NCBI GenBank assembly: GCA_029204045.2
Contig: CM055062.1
Location: forward strand, 11,006,814-11,070,813
DNA length: 64,000 nt
Direction: 5' to 3'
Source: Tillandsia leiboldiana
Taxonomy: Eukaryota > Streptophyta > Magnoliopsida > Poales > Bromeliaceae
A program made the position numbers and the translations under genes. Shown here one piece after another: positions 46,578 through 57,830 of the stretch. The notes beneath the pieces were generated by a model. That model was not told the origin of the DNA. It ran no database searches and was given only the letters and a program-made list of their open reading frames with translations. Every line of letters starts with the position of its first letter. Position 1 is the first letter of the stretch.

Positions 46578-48935
46578 TCTTAATTTGTCATGCCTCGCGA
46601 GCTATTTAAAAGCGGAAATTGCCCGATTTTTAGAGAATATCTTTTTTTCCTCCCGCTCTGGTATGTATGTACACAGACCCAACACATATATAATATCCCC
46701 CCCCCCATACACACAGATAGAGTCTTCGCTATATATGCACGGCATCGCAATCACAAAATACATCAACTACTCACTTTTCCATACTCAGAGTAATAATGTT
46801 TAAAAATAACGTTAACAGGGAAAGCCATGCCCACCCGGTGTATATAATTTTGAAAGGATAAATTCACAAGGTTTTAAAAAAATAGTGTCCACATGACAGT
46901 CAGTGTTTCAAAAATTATTTTTGCAAAACTTTTTTATTATTTAAAAAAATCCATGCCCACCAGACGCATCCAAAAGAAACAATAACCAAACAATTGTCTC
47001 AAAAGTATGTAACTAACTAACCAGTAAAAACACAAGTTCGTCCAATCATCCACATCATCCACAATACTTCAACCCACATGCAAAAATATGAACTACGATG
47101 AAATATCCAAAAAGAAAAGGTAAAAGAATATCACCAGACTGCAGAAACACTATCACTCCCTAGGCGTGGTCTCACCTCCATCCTGCTCCCCACCCCCGAC
47201 TGAACCTTTCACGCAGTGGGAGTCAGTGACATATATAAGGATAACAGAATGATTGAATAATTGTGTCGACTATAATATAAAGTGCAATAAGTAAAAGAGA
47301 ACACCAAACCGTAAACCGAGTCACCTATATCTCCATGCCCTTACCATTCGGACCTCGAATAAGGAATCCTAACGCACCTGCCATCTTGGTCCAGCGACCT
47401 CAGGCGTAAAAATAATCCCACTCATCAAACTGGTGCAGTACAACCCCTATCGCAATGCCCGCGATACCGCAATGTCCGCAAGGGTTCCCTCACGCAAATC
47501 GCCGTGTAGCGATCACGGGTCAAACAGATCTCCTCTTTGAAAAAGTACACCGATGCGGTGGTCAAACCGCTGGTATGAGTGAAAGCGCCAAGAGCATGAC
47601 GATCTCATAACTATGTATATAGCTCTCCCGCGACGAGCAGTCGCCCAAGTGTAGCAAATAATAAATAATGATGCACAAGGGTTAATAAAGCCAATCTTCG
47701 TCCTGTTTGGTGTATCATACCGTCACACTATTTGTGACCAAATCTGTATCCTACTATCAAGACGAATATCGTTAACCAAAAACAGAGAAGAAGATAAGGG
47801 TTGAATCGAAAGCTCTTTCAACGGAGTTCTCTTCTTCAGATCAGGGTACCCACCTCAAACGGAATGACCCACTACGCTCGTGGCTCTCCTACGCCTCCAG
47901 AAAAATAGCTGGACCTAACCAAAGTCGAAAATAAAGAAATCAACACTTTTCCCCCGACCGGCAATTTCAGTGGTCCCGACCACTGTGCCAAAAATTCCTT
48001 CCGTTCCGAATTACCGGAACCACCCCAAGAATCCGATTTGGCGCACCGATAGTCAAACCGATCAAAACTATATCCCGAATAATTTTACCGTTGTTCGAAT
48101 GTGGACAAAGAGTCCACCGAATCTGTCACCGCGACAAACAATAACCCAGAGGATAAAAATACCATGAAAACTACCCCTAACTCAAACTGATAGAAAAAAA
48201 TGTGTAAAAACACTAAAATGCGAAAAAAGGAAATTTTACAAGTGTACCGTGAGCAATAGGCAACACCCTGGTGACGAAGGAAAAGACCGGGCCCAAAAAC
48301 AATACTCCGTTGTCCCAAAACAGCTAATTGATGAAACCCCACGTCGCAAAAATTGTCTCCTCACGAAGGCCGATCGTCGATGAGTCACCAAACGAAAAAT
48401 CAGGCCCCCACCGTTACCCTGACAAAGTTTGCGATGAAAAATGATCAAGCGGAAAGTCACCTGACGGAAAAACGAGACAACTCTGTTAAGCCACAAAAAC
48501 CTCGTCGGCAGCGGCGGTGCCGCGGGTGATCGAATGGCGACACGTGGTAAGGCCTGTCAGCAGCGCGCGGCGCGGCTCCTGGCAGCAGCATGGTGCGGCC
48601 AAGCAGTAGCACGGCGCGGGGCTGGCAGCTGCGCGACACGGCAGTCCCGCAAGGCGGCGCGCGCAGGTGCATGCAACGCCGAGTAGCGGCGCCCCTGGCA
48701 GAGCGCGCGGCAGCGCCCTTAGCGGCACGCGGGCAGTCAGCAAGTGGCGCACGTGGGTGCTGGCGCGGCCCTAGCAGTGCTGGCCTAGCGGCGCTGGTGC
48801 GAGTGTGGGCAGCGCCCTACTTGGCAGCCCTTGACAACGCGCGGCCTAGCGGCACTCCTCCTAGCAGCGCGCGGCATGGCGGCGCGCGCGCGCGTGGCGG
48901 CCTGGCAGGACAGGGCCCGCCAGCGCCTTGCAGCA

Positions 48936-49037
48936 CAGGCAGGCGGTGGCCTGGCAGGATGCGGCTCGAGCGGCCTCTGGGCAGCTCAGGCAGGCGGCGG
49001 CCTGGCAGGATGCGGCTCGAGCGGCCCCTGGGCAGCG
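48936..49037. repeat. 51-bp GC-rich tandem duplication in G0 LTR
   Basis: Two copies (48936-48986 and 48987-49037) with CTGGCAGGATGCGGCTCGAG differ at three or so positions. They lie in a GC-rich block rich in GGCAGCGC-type words. Long open frames here on both strands follow from base composition. Confidence 0.85.
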
Positions 49038-49226
49038 CGGGCGCGGCGACGCAGCTAGGCAACAAGCGGCGGCTAGGGCATCCGGCGGCACGTCTAAGGC
49101 ATCCGACGGCGCGACCGAATCCTCTGTCGTCAACCGCCAAGAAACTCCGCCAACCACTTCTCCGCTCCGACGGTAAACACGGCGAAACAAAAGAAACACA
49201 CAAACAAAACGAAGGGAACGAAAACC

Positions 49227-50392
49227 TGTTACGGCTTTTTATGTTGGCATATTTCGTGATTTGAGTCGGAGTCTTGAAGTGATCAAATTGTCAAATGAGC
49301 ATTCGAGGACTCGGAGAAGATTCAACAAGAGCTCAAGTTGACACTCAGGTATGATTAAATTAATCATGGTGATTTAAGTATATTTACAATCTTTGGAATC
49401 ATGATTTTATTGTAACCCGGTTTTAGAAGAGGTTTTGGGAACTTGGATTTTAACTCATAACTTATTTTAAGTTTGGATTCCGGTACATGGTTTGTTTTGT
49501 TAAACTTATCTTTGAAAAATTCTGTATTTTACATTGAGTACCGGAACCCCACTTTGAGTTCCTCAAAACCTGAAACAAGATTTTCTGGAATTTACATTGA
49601 GTACCGGAACCCACCTTGGAGTACCGGAACGCAGTATGAAAATCTGTCTGTTGCGTCATTGAGTATCGGAACCTACTATTTAGTACCGGTACGCAATGTC
49701 ATGTCGTGATAAGAATGCTAGACCGACTTTGATTGATTTCCAAAGGTTATAAATAGATACTTAGGGTTTCTCAAGAGGTACCGACCAATATAGAAACACT
49801 TGAGAGCAACCCTAGAGGCTAGGTTTTTATCGTTCATCTTTTAGCCTCTTTTAGGTCAATTCGACGGTTCTTTGAAGCAATGTTTTTTGTCGAATTGATC
49901 TAATCTTTGCTTAGAGATTCCATCCATGGTTCTTTAATGATATTCTAAGCAAAGGATCACCATCGAAGCTTATATTGAGTTTGCGTCAAGGAGTTGACGT
50001 GGCATCATGGATTCGATGTGTTGAAGGCGTTTCGTGGATTCGAAACGTGTTGCTCGTGGATTCGAGTGGCGTTCGTGGATTCGAACGTGTGCAGTGGACG
50101 TGCAGTCGGTGAGCGGAAGATCCGAAGAAGTTGAAGGAGGGGTTGGAGTCCGTAGAGTCGGTAAGCACCTTGTTATTCTTCTTTTCTTAGTGGATTGTTA
50201 TTGCGTGTTGGTCCCGTGGTTTTTACTCCTGTGATGGAGTTTTCCACGTAAATCTCGGTGTGCTATTTTTATTTTCTGCATTGGTTTTTAATTTGCACTG
50301 AGATTGGTATTTTGTATATTACACCTACTCACCCCCCCCTCTAGGTGCTTGATAGAACCTATTTAGATCCTTGTGGATCCTTAAAACCAACA
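49227..50392 (+). mobile_element. Solo LTR of a Sirevirus-like copia element
   Basis: A 1166-bp LTR with no internal region, flanked by AAACC (49222-49226 and 50393-50397). Begins TGTTACGGC and ends ACCAACA. Near its 3' end is TCACCCCCCCCTCTAGGTG, as in the nearby copia LTR, so it is read left to right. Contains six or so GAGTACCGGAACC-like motifs (49538-49700) and CGTGGATTCGAA repeats (50030-50090). A second TGTTGG at 49242 would mirror the terminal CCAACA better but has no matching target duplication. Sits inside the G0 5' LTR. Confidence 0.82.
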
Positions 50393-50935
50393 AAACCGAC
50401 CTTGCTCCGACGGGGAAGACGGTGCGACTCCGATCTCCGACGACGATGGTGTTTTCGGTTCCGGTCTCCGGTGATGGCGACGTTTTCGATCTCGGTCTCT
50501 GGCACGTACAACGAGGAAGGAGAACAAACCCGATCTTTCAAAAATCTTATTAGGGAAAGTAACATAAATTAGAGTTTTCTTTTATTTTTCTTGTGTACGT
50601 ATGAAATTCCCAAAACCCTTGATATTTGTAAATATTTTCACCGATCATTCCTCGATAAGCATGCCAATCTTTCGAAACGTCCCATAACCGCTAGCATGGA
50701 TTCTAATGCACCGATAAGTCTTAGCGGGTATAGAAAATTTCAAAACTCAGCTTTCCCGACCCACTAACTTAAAAATGTCATTCCGGAAGATTCGTAAGTC
50801 GGATTTTCAATCCGATCGCACCGCCGTTTTTCGTTTAATGAGCTCTACAACGATACGGTACAAACAACACAAGACCATCAAAAATAACCTAAAAACTAAT
50901 TTTATTCCAAAATAAAAACTAAATGTGCTACTATA

Positions 50936-52100
50936 GAGGCGGTCCCCGCAGAAGGACCTACCTGTCGTTTCTACCCCCAGCCGTCTCGGCGAGCCCAACT
51001 TGAGGCACCAAGGCCGCCGGCTATACTGGAGGAAGCGGCGACCCTTGGAGGCCAGCCAGTTGCTGAGGTGGCCCCTGCGGAGGTACCGGCTCGTCGCTCC
51101 TGCCCCCAGCCTGAGGCTGGACGAACGACGGTGGGGGAGGCAGATGAATTCCCCAGCAACTCTCTAGTTGATGGCCGATCCCCATCGGCCCTACTCGTGT
51201 CTAGTGCGGGACTTCTTGCGACTATACTGCCCCCAGCGGTTGTGCCACTGTGAGGGGCGTGTCCTTTTGTGTCGCCTTAGTTATTGGCACCACTTGCACC
51301 AATGGTATCAAGCTCGCTGAGGACGTCTTAGGCTGGCCATCCTTATCCCGGGCAAATCCCTGGTTTGAGACCGTCCCATTGTTCTTGCTGCCCCCAGCCT
51401 GTGGTTGAACTGTCTCCAGCGGTTGGACCATTTGGAGAGACACAATTGGCTGCATGGTCTCTTGGGGCATTGGGGCCGCCAATTGCGCTGGTTGTGCTGG
51501 CGGAGGTGGCGACCGGTAATAGCTAGCCTGATACTGAACCGGTCCCTGCGAAGGGACCTGCCAGACATTCCTGCCCCCAGCCATTTCGGCGAGTCCGGCC
51601 TGGGGTACCAAAATCGCCGGCTGCGCCGGGGGAGGTGGCCCGTGGAGGCCAACTAGTTGTGCCGTCATCGGCACTTGGCCTACTTCCAATGGTTGGGTCG
51701 TGTAGACAGACGTTGCTGGTTGCGCAGTTCTTAGAGGTTGAGCCGGCATCATTGCCGGTGCCATTGGGACTGGAGCCTCTGGCAATCATCGCGATGGGGT
51801 GGATAAAAACTGCTCAAAACGAGCGAAGTTCTCATCCGAGGCCACCACATTGGCGTCCCAGGCTCGGGCTCTCCTTTCGAGAGACCTCATTATTTGGGCC
51901 AATTGCCTATATAACTCCGACAGAGATGGCTCCGGAAGTGCCGACTCCCCGGATAGCTCTAGAAACTCTGACATGTCTATGGTAGGATTAGGTAAAAATT
52001 TACCTAAGTGTCCCACCGGGCATGCCAAGAAAGTTGTTGGGGCCAAAAAGTGGCTGCACTGCGATAGGCTGAGGATTGACCTTGACTTTGTCTCCTCCAT
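50936..52100 (-). pseudogene. Unidentified Pro/Gln-rich coding remnant
   Basis: Open from an ATG at 52100 for about 104 residues (SEFLELSGESALPEPSLSEL, then a probable helix LYRQLAQIMRSLERRARAWD), a TGA at 51786-51788, then open again in the same frame to 51222. The second part is rich in Pro, Gln, Ala and Val (QPLETVQPQAGG, PPPPAQPAILVPQAGLAEMAGG). The homologous stretch LVPQVGLAETAGGRNDR recurs about 600 bases on, at 50940-51110, with further stops, so the gene has internal repeats. Cut at 50935 by G0. I do not recognise the family. A gag-like or host Pro/Gln-rich protein are both possible. Confidence 0.5.
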
Positions 52101-52179
52101 CACTTGACTGAGGCGGTTTGGTGCCTTTCTTCGGTCGAGAGACGGTCCTGGATGAGACGATATTCCCCCTGTCGACCGC

Positions 52180-52760
52180 TTCTTTTGTTGGCTGATTCTC
52201 CTGGTGCCTTCAGCCTATGGCATTCGTCGCGCCTTGTGTATTCACGTGATCGAGATCGGTCCGGATCAGGACGCGGACCCCTCTTCGGCTATCTCATCCT
52301 TCCGTCGACTAGTGCCTCTCGTACCGCACTGTTACACGCCCAAGACCGGTCTGAATCAAGATGTGGGTCTTTCCTTCTTCGGCTTGATCAACCGAAGGTT
52401 GATTCTGACTCCGCTTGCTTTCTCGTCTGATCGGGACGATCGGATACCTTCCTTTATACGCAGTCGACCCTAGATAATGTGATAGTCCTTACGTCGGCTG
52501 CTTCTCCTATCGGCTGATATTTTTAGCCGATGGCCTGTGTCGCGTGCCGCATTTGAACGCAATTGAGATTGACCCAGATCAGCATGCGGATTCCTCTTCC
52601 TTCATCGGCTGATGTCTTTGGCCGATGGCATACGTCGCGAGCTATTCTCTTCTGCGATCGAGACTGGTCTCACTAGAGACGCGAGTCCTTCTTGCTGACT
52701 CAAACCCTCGTCGGCTGATACCTTTAGCGGATGGTAAATGCCACATGTCACTCTCTCAAG
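52180..52760. repeat. Diverged tandem repeats of about 110 bp with a hairpin
   Basis: Units begin TCGGCTGAT, run through about 9 bases, and then AGCCGATGG followed by GTCGCG. Copies start near 52190 (degenerate), 52515, 52607 and 52712. In the 52515 copy TCGGCT and AGCCGA form a perfect 6-bp inverted repeat; in the others one or two bases differ. Between 52300 and 52490 related but more diverged sequence occurs. No ORF of note. Confidence 0.6.
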
Positions 52761-52898
52761 TGGCGAAAATTCTGGTCTCAATAGGATAATACTAGGCCTC
52801 TAGGGTTTAGTGGGTGGTTGAAAAAAAAAGTATGATCTAATTGGTGGAAATGATCAAAGCGGTAGATCTAACGAGAATTGATAACACCAAATGCTTGG
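52761..52898. other. Unassigned spacer before G3
   Basis: AT-rich, includes an A-run at 52822 and ends at the abrupt G3 start. Nothing recognisable. Confidence 0.5.
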
Positions 52899-55800
52899 GC
52901 CAATTTCAATCAGTTGTTGGCATATGTACCGAACGTGGCCAGGGATGAAGCGCATCGGATTTACATGTTCGAGCGAGGGTTGCGCCGGGACCTTTTTCAA
53001 CTTGTTCGCTCGCGAAGGTTGCAGACCTTGGAGGCCTCAATGGAGCAGGCACTCTACGTTGAGTTCGGGGAGGTAGTGATGGAGGAGGTAGCTCCAGCTC
53101 CCGTGGTGATCCCGGGGGCGAAGCGACCGGCATCGGAGGTTGGGGGACAAGCTAGTTCGTGGAGGCCGCCACGACCGTCTCTGCCACAGTCTTCCGGCCA
53201 AGGACGGTCTGAGCGGCGAGGGCCTGGTGGACCCCAGAGGCCCCAGCAGCGGCAGCACCAACAGCAGAGATCCTAGCCGTCGCAGCGTGGGTCGCAGCGA
53301 CAGCCTCAGCGACAACGACAGTCTCAACAGCAACGACAATCACGACAGCCACGGGCTCCCGGCAGTTGTATTTTTTGTGGAGGTCAGCATTTTTCCAACG
53401 CCTGCGACCAGCGGTGGGGTCGCTGCTATAGATGTGGACAGCCCGGGCATATTCAAGCTTCGTGCCCCTTTTCGGCCCCCGCCACCCCTTCTTCAGCATC
53501 TGCTCCATCTTCATCGCAGCAACGGTCGACGGCTCAGCGGCCATATGCTCCAGCAAGCAGGCCATCTTCTTCCCATCCCACTGAGTATCGCCCTCCAGCT
53601 CAGAGTGGGCGAGTGTATGCTGCGCAGGTAGATGACTCTTCGGCAGCAGATCACGTGGTGGCAGGTATCACCCTACTTTCTGGCATTAGGACTCGTACTT
53701 TATTTGATACGGGAGCATCACATTCTTTTATTAGTAGATCATTTGCATCATTACATGGGTTAGAGGTAGGACTTTTGCCACGTGCACGAAAGGTTCAGAT
53801 TCCCGATCACACCTTGCACGTAGAGGAGTGTTGTTGGTCCTGCCCGATGCAAATCGAGTCCTAGATTATGCCAGCAGACCTGTTGGTCCTGAGACAATTG
53901 AAGGACTTCGATGTGGTCCTCGGGATGGACTGGCTGGCTCGGTATTTTGCGACTATTGATTGTGCCGCAAGGACCGTCACTTTTATAGCCAGGCCAGGAG
54001 ATGTTGGTATATCGGGGATGTCAGAGTGCTTTCTTTGCCTCTATGGTTTCGACTTCCCGAGCGAGGCAGATGATCCATCGAGGATGTGTAGCCTTTTTGG
54101 CTAGTGTTGTTGAAGGGCCTACGACGGCGCCGGGACTCTGGGATATCCCTATTGCCCGCGAGTTCCCGGATGTTTTTCCACCTGAACTGACAAGCATGCC
54201 GCCAGATAGAGAGATCGAATTCCTGATTGACGTAGTTCCAGGAACTGCGCCAATCTCAAAGGCTCCTTACCGGATGGCACCGGCTGAGTTGCGAGAGCTT
54301 AAGGCGCAACTTCAGGATTTAATGGATAAGGGTTTTATTAGGCCGAGTTTATCGCCTTGGGGAGCACCGGTGCTATTCGTGAAAAAGAAGGATGGGTCAC
54401 TTCGACTGTGTGTGGACTATAGGGAATTGAATAAAGTGACCATCAAGAACAAGTACCCTTTGCCGCGTATCGATGATCTCTTTGATCAGCTGCAAGGGTC
54501 TTGTGTCTTCTCTAAGATATATTTGCAATCCGGTTACCACCAGTTGAAGGTGAAGGCCGAAGATATTCCGAAAACGGCATTTAGATCACGGTATGGGCAT
54601 TATGAATTTACAGTTATGCCCTTCGGACTAACTAATGCCCCTGCCGCATTCATGGATTTAATGAACCGGATCTTCTGACCGTACTTAGATCGATTCGTGG
54701 TAGTTTTCATTGATGATATCTTGGTTTACTCCTGGAGTGATGCGGAGCATGAGGAGCACTTAAGGATTGTGCTGCAACTTCTGCGAGAGAAGAAGTTGTT
54801 TGCCAAGCTGGCAAAGTGCGAATTTTGGCTTCGGGAGGTAGTCTTCTTGGGCCATGTGATTTCCGCCGCAGGTGTGGCGGTGGACCCAGCGAAGATTGAG
54901 GCGGTCCGGGATTGGCCCCGACCGACGACCGTTTCGGAGGTACGTAGTTTTATGGGCTTAGCTGGTTATTATCGTCGGTTTGTGGAAGGCTTTGCGAAGC
55001 TTTCCACACCCCTCACTCGTTTGACGCGTAAGGGAGTAAAGTTTGTCTGGAGTGAGGACTATCAGAGGAGCTTTGAGGAGCTAAAGAGTAGACTGATGAC
55101 CGCTCCTATCCTTTCCCTCCCTGTTATGGGAAAAGGATATGTAATCTACAGTGACGCATCACACAGCGGACTTGGTTGTGTGTTGATGCAGGAAGGGAGG
55201 GTAATTGCTTATGCATCAAGGCAACTCAAGGATTATGAGAAGAATTACCCTACCCATGACTTGGAGCTTGCTGCCGTGGTGTTTGCACTGAAGCTTTGGC
55301 GTCATTATCTATATGGGGAACATTGTGAAATCTACACCGACCACAAGAGCCTAAAGTATCTGTTCACGCAAAAGGAGTTGAATTTGAGGCAACGCAGATG
55401 GTTGGAGTTATTAAAGGATTATGATGTAGATATTCTCTACCACCCAGGCAAGGCTAATGTGGTCGCTGATGCCTTGAGTAGGAGGGCGGTGCAAAGTTTG
55501 TCTATGTTGATCACAAACCAGGCACCGCTATTAGAGGAGATGAGACGACTAGAGATAGAGGTTGTGTCCCCTGGGGTCTCTGCTAGACTGACGTCGTTAG
55601 TCGTGCAGCCCACTCTGCTGGACAGGATCAAAGGAAAACAGAGTGAGGACCCCCACTTGACCAGGATTAGAGATCAAACCCCGAGTGATCAGTCAGGGGA
55701 CTTTACGGTGGATGCCTCGGGAGTACTGAGGTACAGGAACCGAGCATGTGTGCCAATAGATGTGGAGATTAGAGAACAGATATTGCGAGAGGCCCATTAT

Positions 55801-57051
55801 ACACCTTATACCCTACATCCTGGTGGGACTAAGATGTATAAGGACCTCAAGGCACACTTCTGGTGGAAAGGCATGAAGAGGGATATTGGGAGATTCGTGG
55901 CCCACTGTTTAACTTGTCAGCAGGTGAAAGCTGAGCATCGAGTGCCAGCTGGCAAGTTACAGAGTCTCCCAATCCCCGAGTGGAAATGGGACCACATTAC
56001 GATGGACTTTGTGGTCGGACTGCCTAAGGCACAAGGAGGAGCGGATGCTATCTGGGTAGTTGTAGATCGACTTACCAAGTCGGCGCACTTTCTGCCCATG
56101 CAGACTACGTGGCCACTTGAGCGACTAGCCCAACTATATCTAGATGAGATAGTAAGACTACATGGAGTACCAGTCTCCATTGTATCAGATAGAGACCCGA
56201 GGTTTGTTTCGCGTTTCTGGAGGAGCTTGCAGACAGCCTTGGGGACTCAACTCAGGTTCAGTACGGCTTTTCATCCGCAGACTGATGGGCAGTCAGAGCG
56301 GACTATACAAATCCTGGAGGACATGTTGAGGGCTTGCGTCCTGGATTTCGGCGGATGGTGGATTCGACATTTATCTTTGGCTGAATTCGCGTACAATAAT
56401 AGCTTTCAAGCGAGCATTCAGATGGCTCCGTTTGAAGCATTGTATGGACGCAAGTGTCGGTCACCACTTTATTGGAGTGACGTGGGCGAGAGGCGGACCT
56501 TGGGACCAGATGTATTGATAGAGGCAGAGGAGAAGGTCCGAGTGATTCGAAAGCATCTTCAAACCGCCCAAAGCCGACAGAGGAGCTATGCCGATGTTCG
56601 GCGATGAGACTTAGAATTTCAGGTTGGAGATCATGTATTCCTGAAAGTCTCGCCATCCAAAGGAATCAGGAGGTTCGGCATTCGTGGGAAACTTAGCCCC
56701 CGATATATTGGACCCTTTGAGGTATTGGAGCGTATCGGGCCAGTTGCCTACCGACTTGCACTTCCTCCGAGGCTTGCTGGTGTCCACGATGTATTTCACG
56801 TTTCTACATTGAGGAGGTATGTCTTCGACCCATCGCACGTCATCGACTTCACACCACTCGAGATTAGTGAAGATTTGAGGTATGAGGAGCGCCCACTGCG
56901 AATTCTGGATCGAGAAGTGAAAGAATTGCGCAGTCGAGCCATTCCCTATGTGAAGATCCTTTGGAGCAATCATGACGAGCGTGAGGCTACGTGGGAGCTC
57001 GAGTCGGAGATGAGGAATACCCACCCCTACTTATTTGATACAATGGACTGA
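52899..57051 (+). pseudogene. G3 gag-pol, four stops, one frameshift, catalytic Asp lost
   Basis: Collinear with G1. Gag tail, Gln/Arg-rich linker, CX2C...CCHC knuckle (CYRCGQPGHIQASC, about 53428), protease LFDTGASHSFIS (53700-53735), RT (54260-54800), RNase H (YSDASHSGLG, about 55145), integrase (55790-56480; DRDPRFVS, SERTIQILEDM), chromodomain-like tail (EATWELESEM, about 56980-57010). Stops at 53274, 53862, 54676 and 56605. About two bases are lost near 53988, shifting the frame after the protease. In the RT motif FSKIYLQSGYHQ (about 54510) Tyr replaces the Asp that is catalytic in the family (G1 has FSKID), so RT would be dead even without the stops. VVFIDDILVYS is intact (54700). Confidence 0.94.
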
Positions 57052-57061
57052 GGATTGTTAG

Positions 57062-57100
57062 TCTCGTTTCGAGGACGAAACTCTTTTTAGTGGGGGAGGA
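57062..57100 (+). other. G3 3' hairpin and polypurine tract
   Basis: GTTTCGAGGACGAAAC (about 57066-57081) forms a 6-bp stem with loop AGGA. It is followed by CTCTTTTTAGTGGGGGAGGA, whose purine part abuts the LTR at 57101. Confidence 0.85.
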
Positions 57101-57560
57101 TGTGATGATCCGGACTTCCACAGGAACTGTTTCAACATTAAACAGTGACTGTAGGAAGCTCATACGATGTATCGGAGCTAGTAGTGTCGAAAACGAATTT
57201 TTAAAATGGATCCGACACGAAAAACGGAGCAAGTGGGCTTTCCGGGGGCTTTCGGCAAAATTTCGGATGAGAATTTGGCGAAATGGACAGCGGATTTGGA
57301 CTCAGTGCGGGAAAAAGGTCAAAATGGTATATTTACTTTATTTTTTGCCACATTTTTACTGTTCACCGGAACAGTAACTCCGGCCGGCCGGAATTACTGT
57401 TCCGGCCGCCGCCGGCGACCGGCGGACGGCGGCGGAGCACGGCGGAGCGCGGCAGAGCGCAGCGGCGCGCGGCGCGGGCAGCGCTGGCAGGCGCGGGCAG
57501 GCACGCGGGAGCGCGGTCCATGGCCTGGCGTGCACCGGGAGCACCGAAGATTCCCCTTGC

Positions 57561-57749
57561 CACGTGGCAGCTCCTGATTGGCTGGCCGGCTTCTAGAAGG
57601 CAACGTGATTGGTGACACGTGGCACTTCCCTATTGGCCGACATTTTCCGGAAGACCCGGCGCGGGGACTGGGCATGTGCACCATGTGGCCACGTGGTGGT
57701 TTCTGATTGGCACTTGCACAGGTTGTTTCCTGTTTTGTGGACACGTGGC
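57561..57749 (+). promoter_or_regulatory. G-box (CACGTGG) and CCAAT-box array in G3 LTR
   Basis: CACGTGG at 57561, 57616, 57690 and 57742; the CCAAT complement ATTGG at 57577, 57608, 57632 and 57706. All within 190 bases, and 75-260 bases upstream of the TATA box. ACGTGGC is the core of the abscisic-acid response element and of G-boxes. Whether it responds is inference. The G1 and G2 LTRs have comparable arrays. Confidence 0.6.
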
Positions 57750-57822
57750 GCGCCCTGGTTGGTCCATTTTGGTGTTTCCTGTTCTGCCCTGGGATCTGGT
57801 GAGGAAGATTCCCTTGGCCCAT

Positions 57823-57830
57823 TATAAAAG
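57823..57830 (+). promoter_or_regulatory. TATA box of G3 LTR
   Basis: TATAAAAG, followed about 80 bases on by a CT-rich stretch (CTCTCTCTTCTCTCTC). Transcription probably starts near 57855. Confidence 0.7.

Larger units (their letters stand above)
46586..50935 (-). repeat. G0 5' LTR, interrupted by a solo LTR
   Basis: Starts TGTCATGCCTCG next to the primer site. The far end is placed at about 50935, where the minus strand reads TATAGTAGCACATTTAG, comparable with E3 (TGTAGTAACCGTAAT) if TG has mutated to TA. Without the solo LTR and its target copy it would be about 3.18 kb. Shares CTATATATGCACGGC and other short stretches with the E3 LTR. The partner LTR is outside the window, so the outer boundary is inferred. 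Includes a GC-rich block (48490-49080). Confidence 0.6.

Noticed and set aside
48590..49264. 224-residue plus-strand open frame
   Set aside because: Lies in the GC-rich block of the G0 LTR, spans a 51-bp duplication and the solo LTR border; composition artefact.
53152..53565. 137-residue minus-strand open frame and similar overlaps
   Set aside because: Antisense shadow of the G3 gag-pol, produced by its Gln/Arg-rich linker codons.
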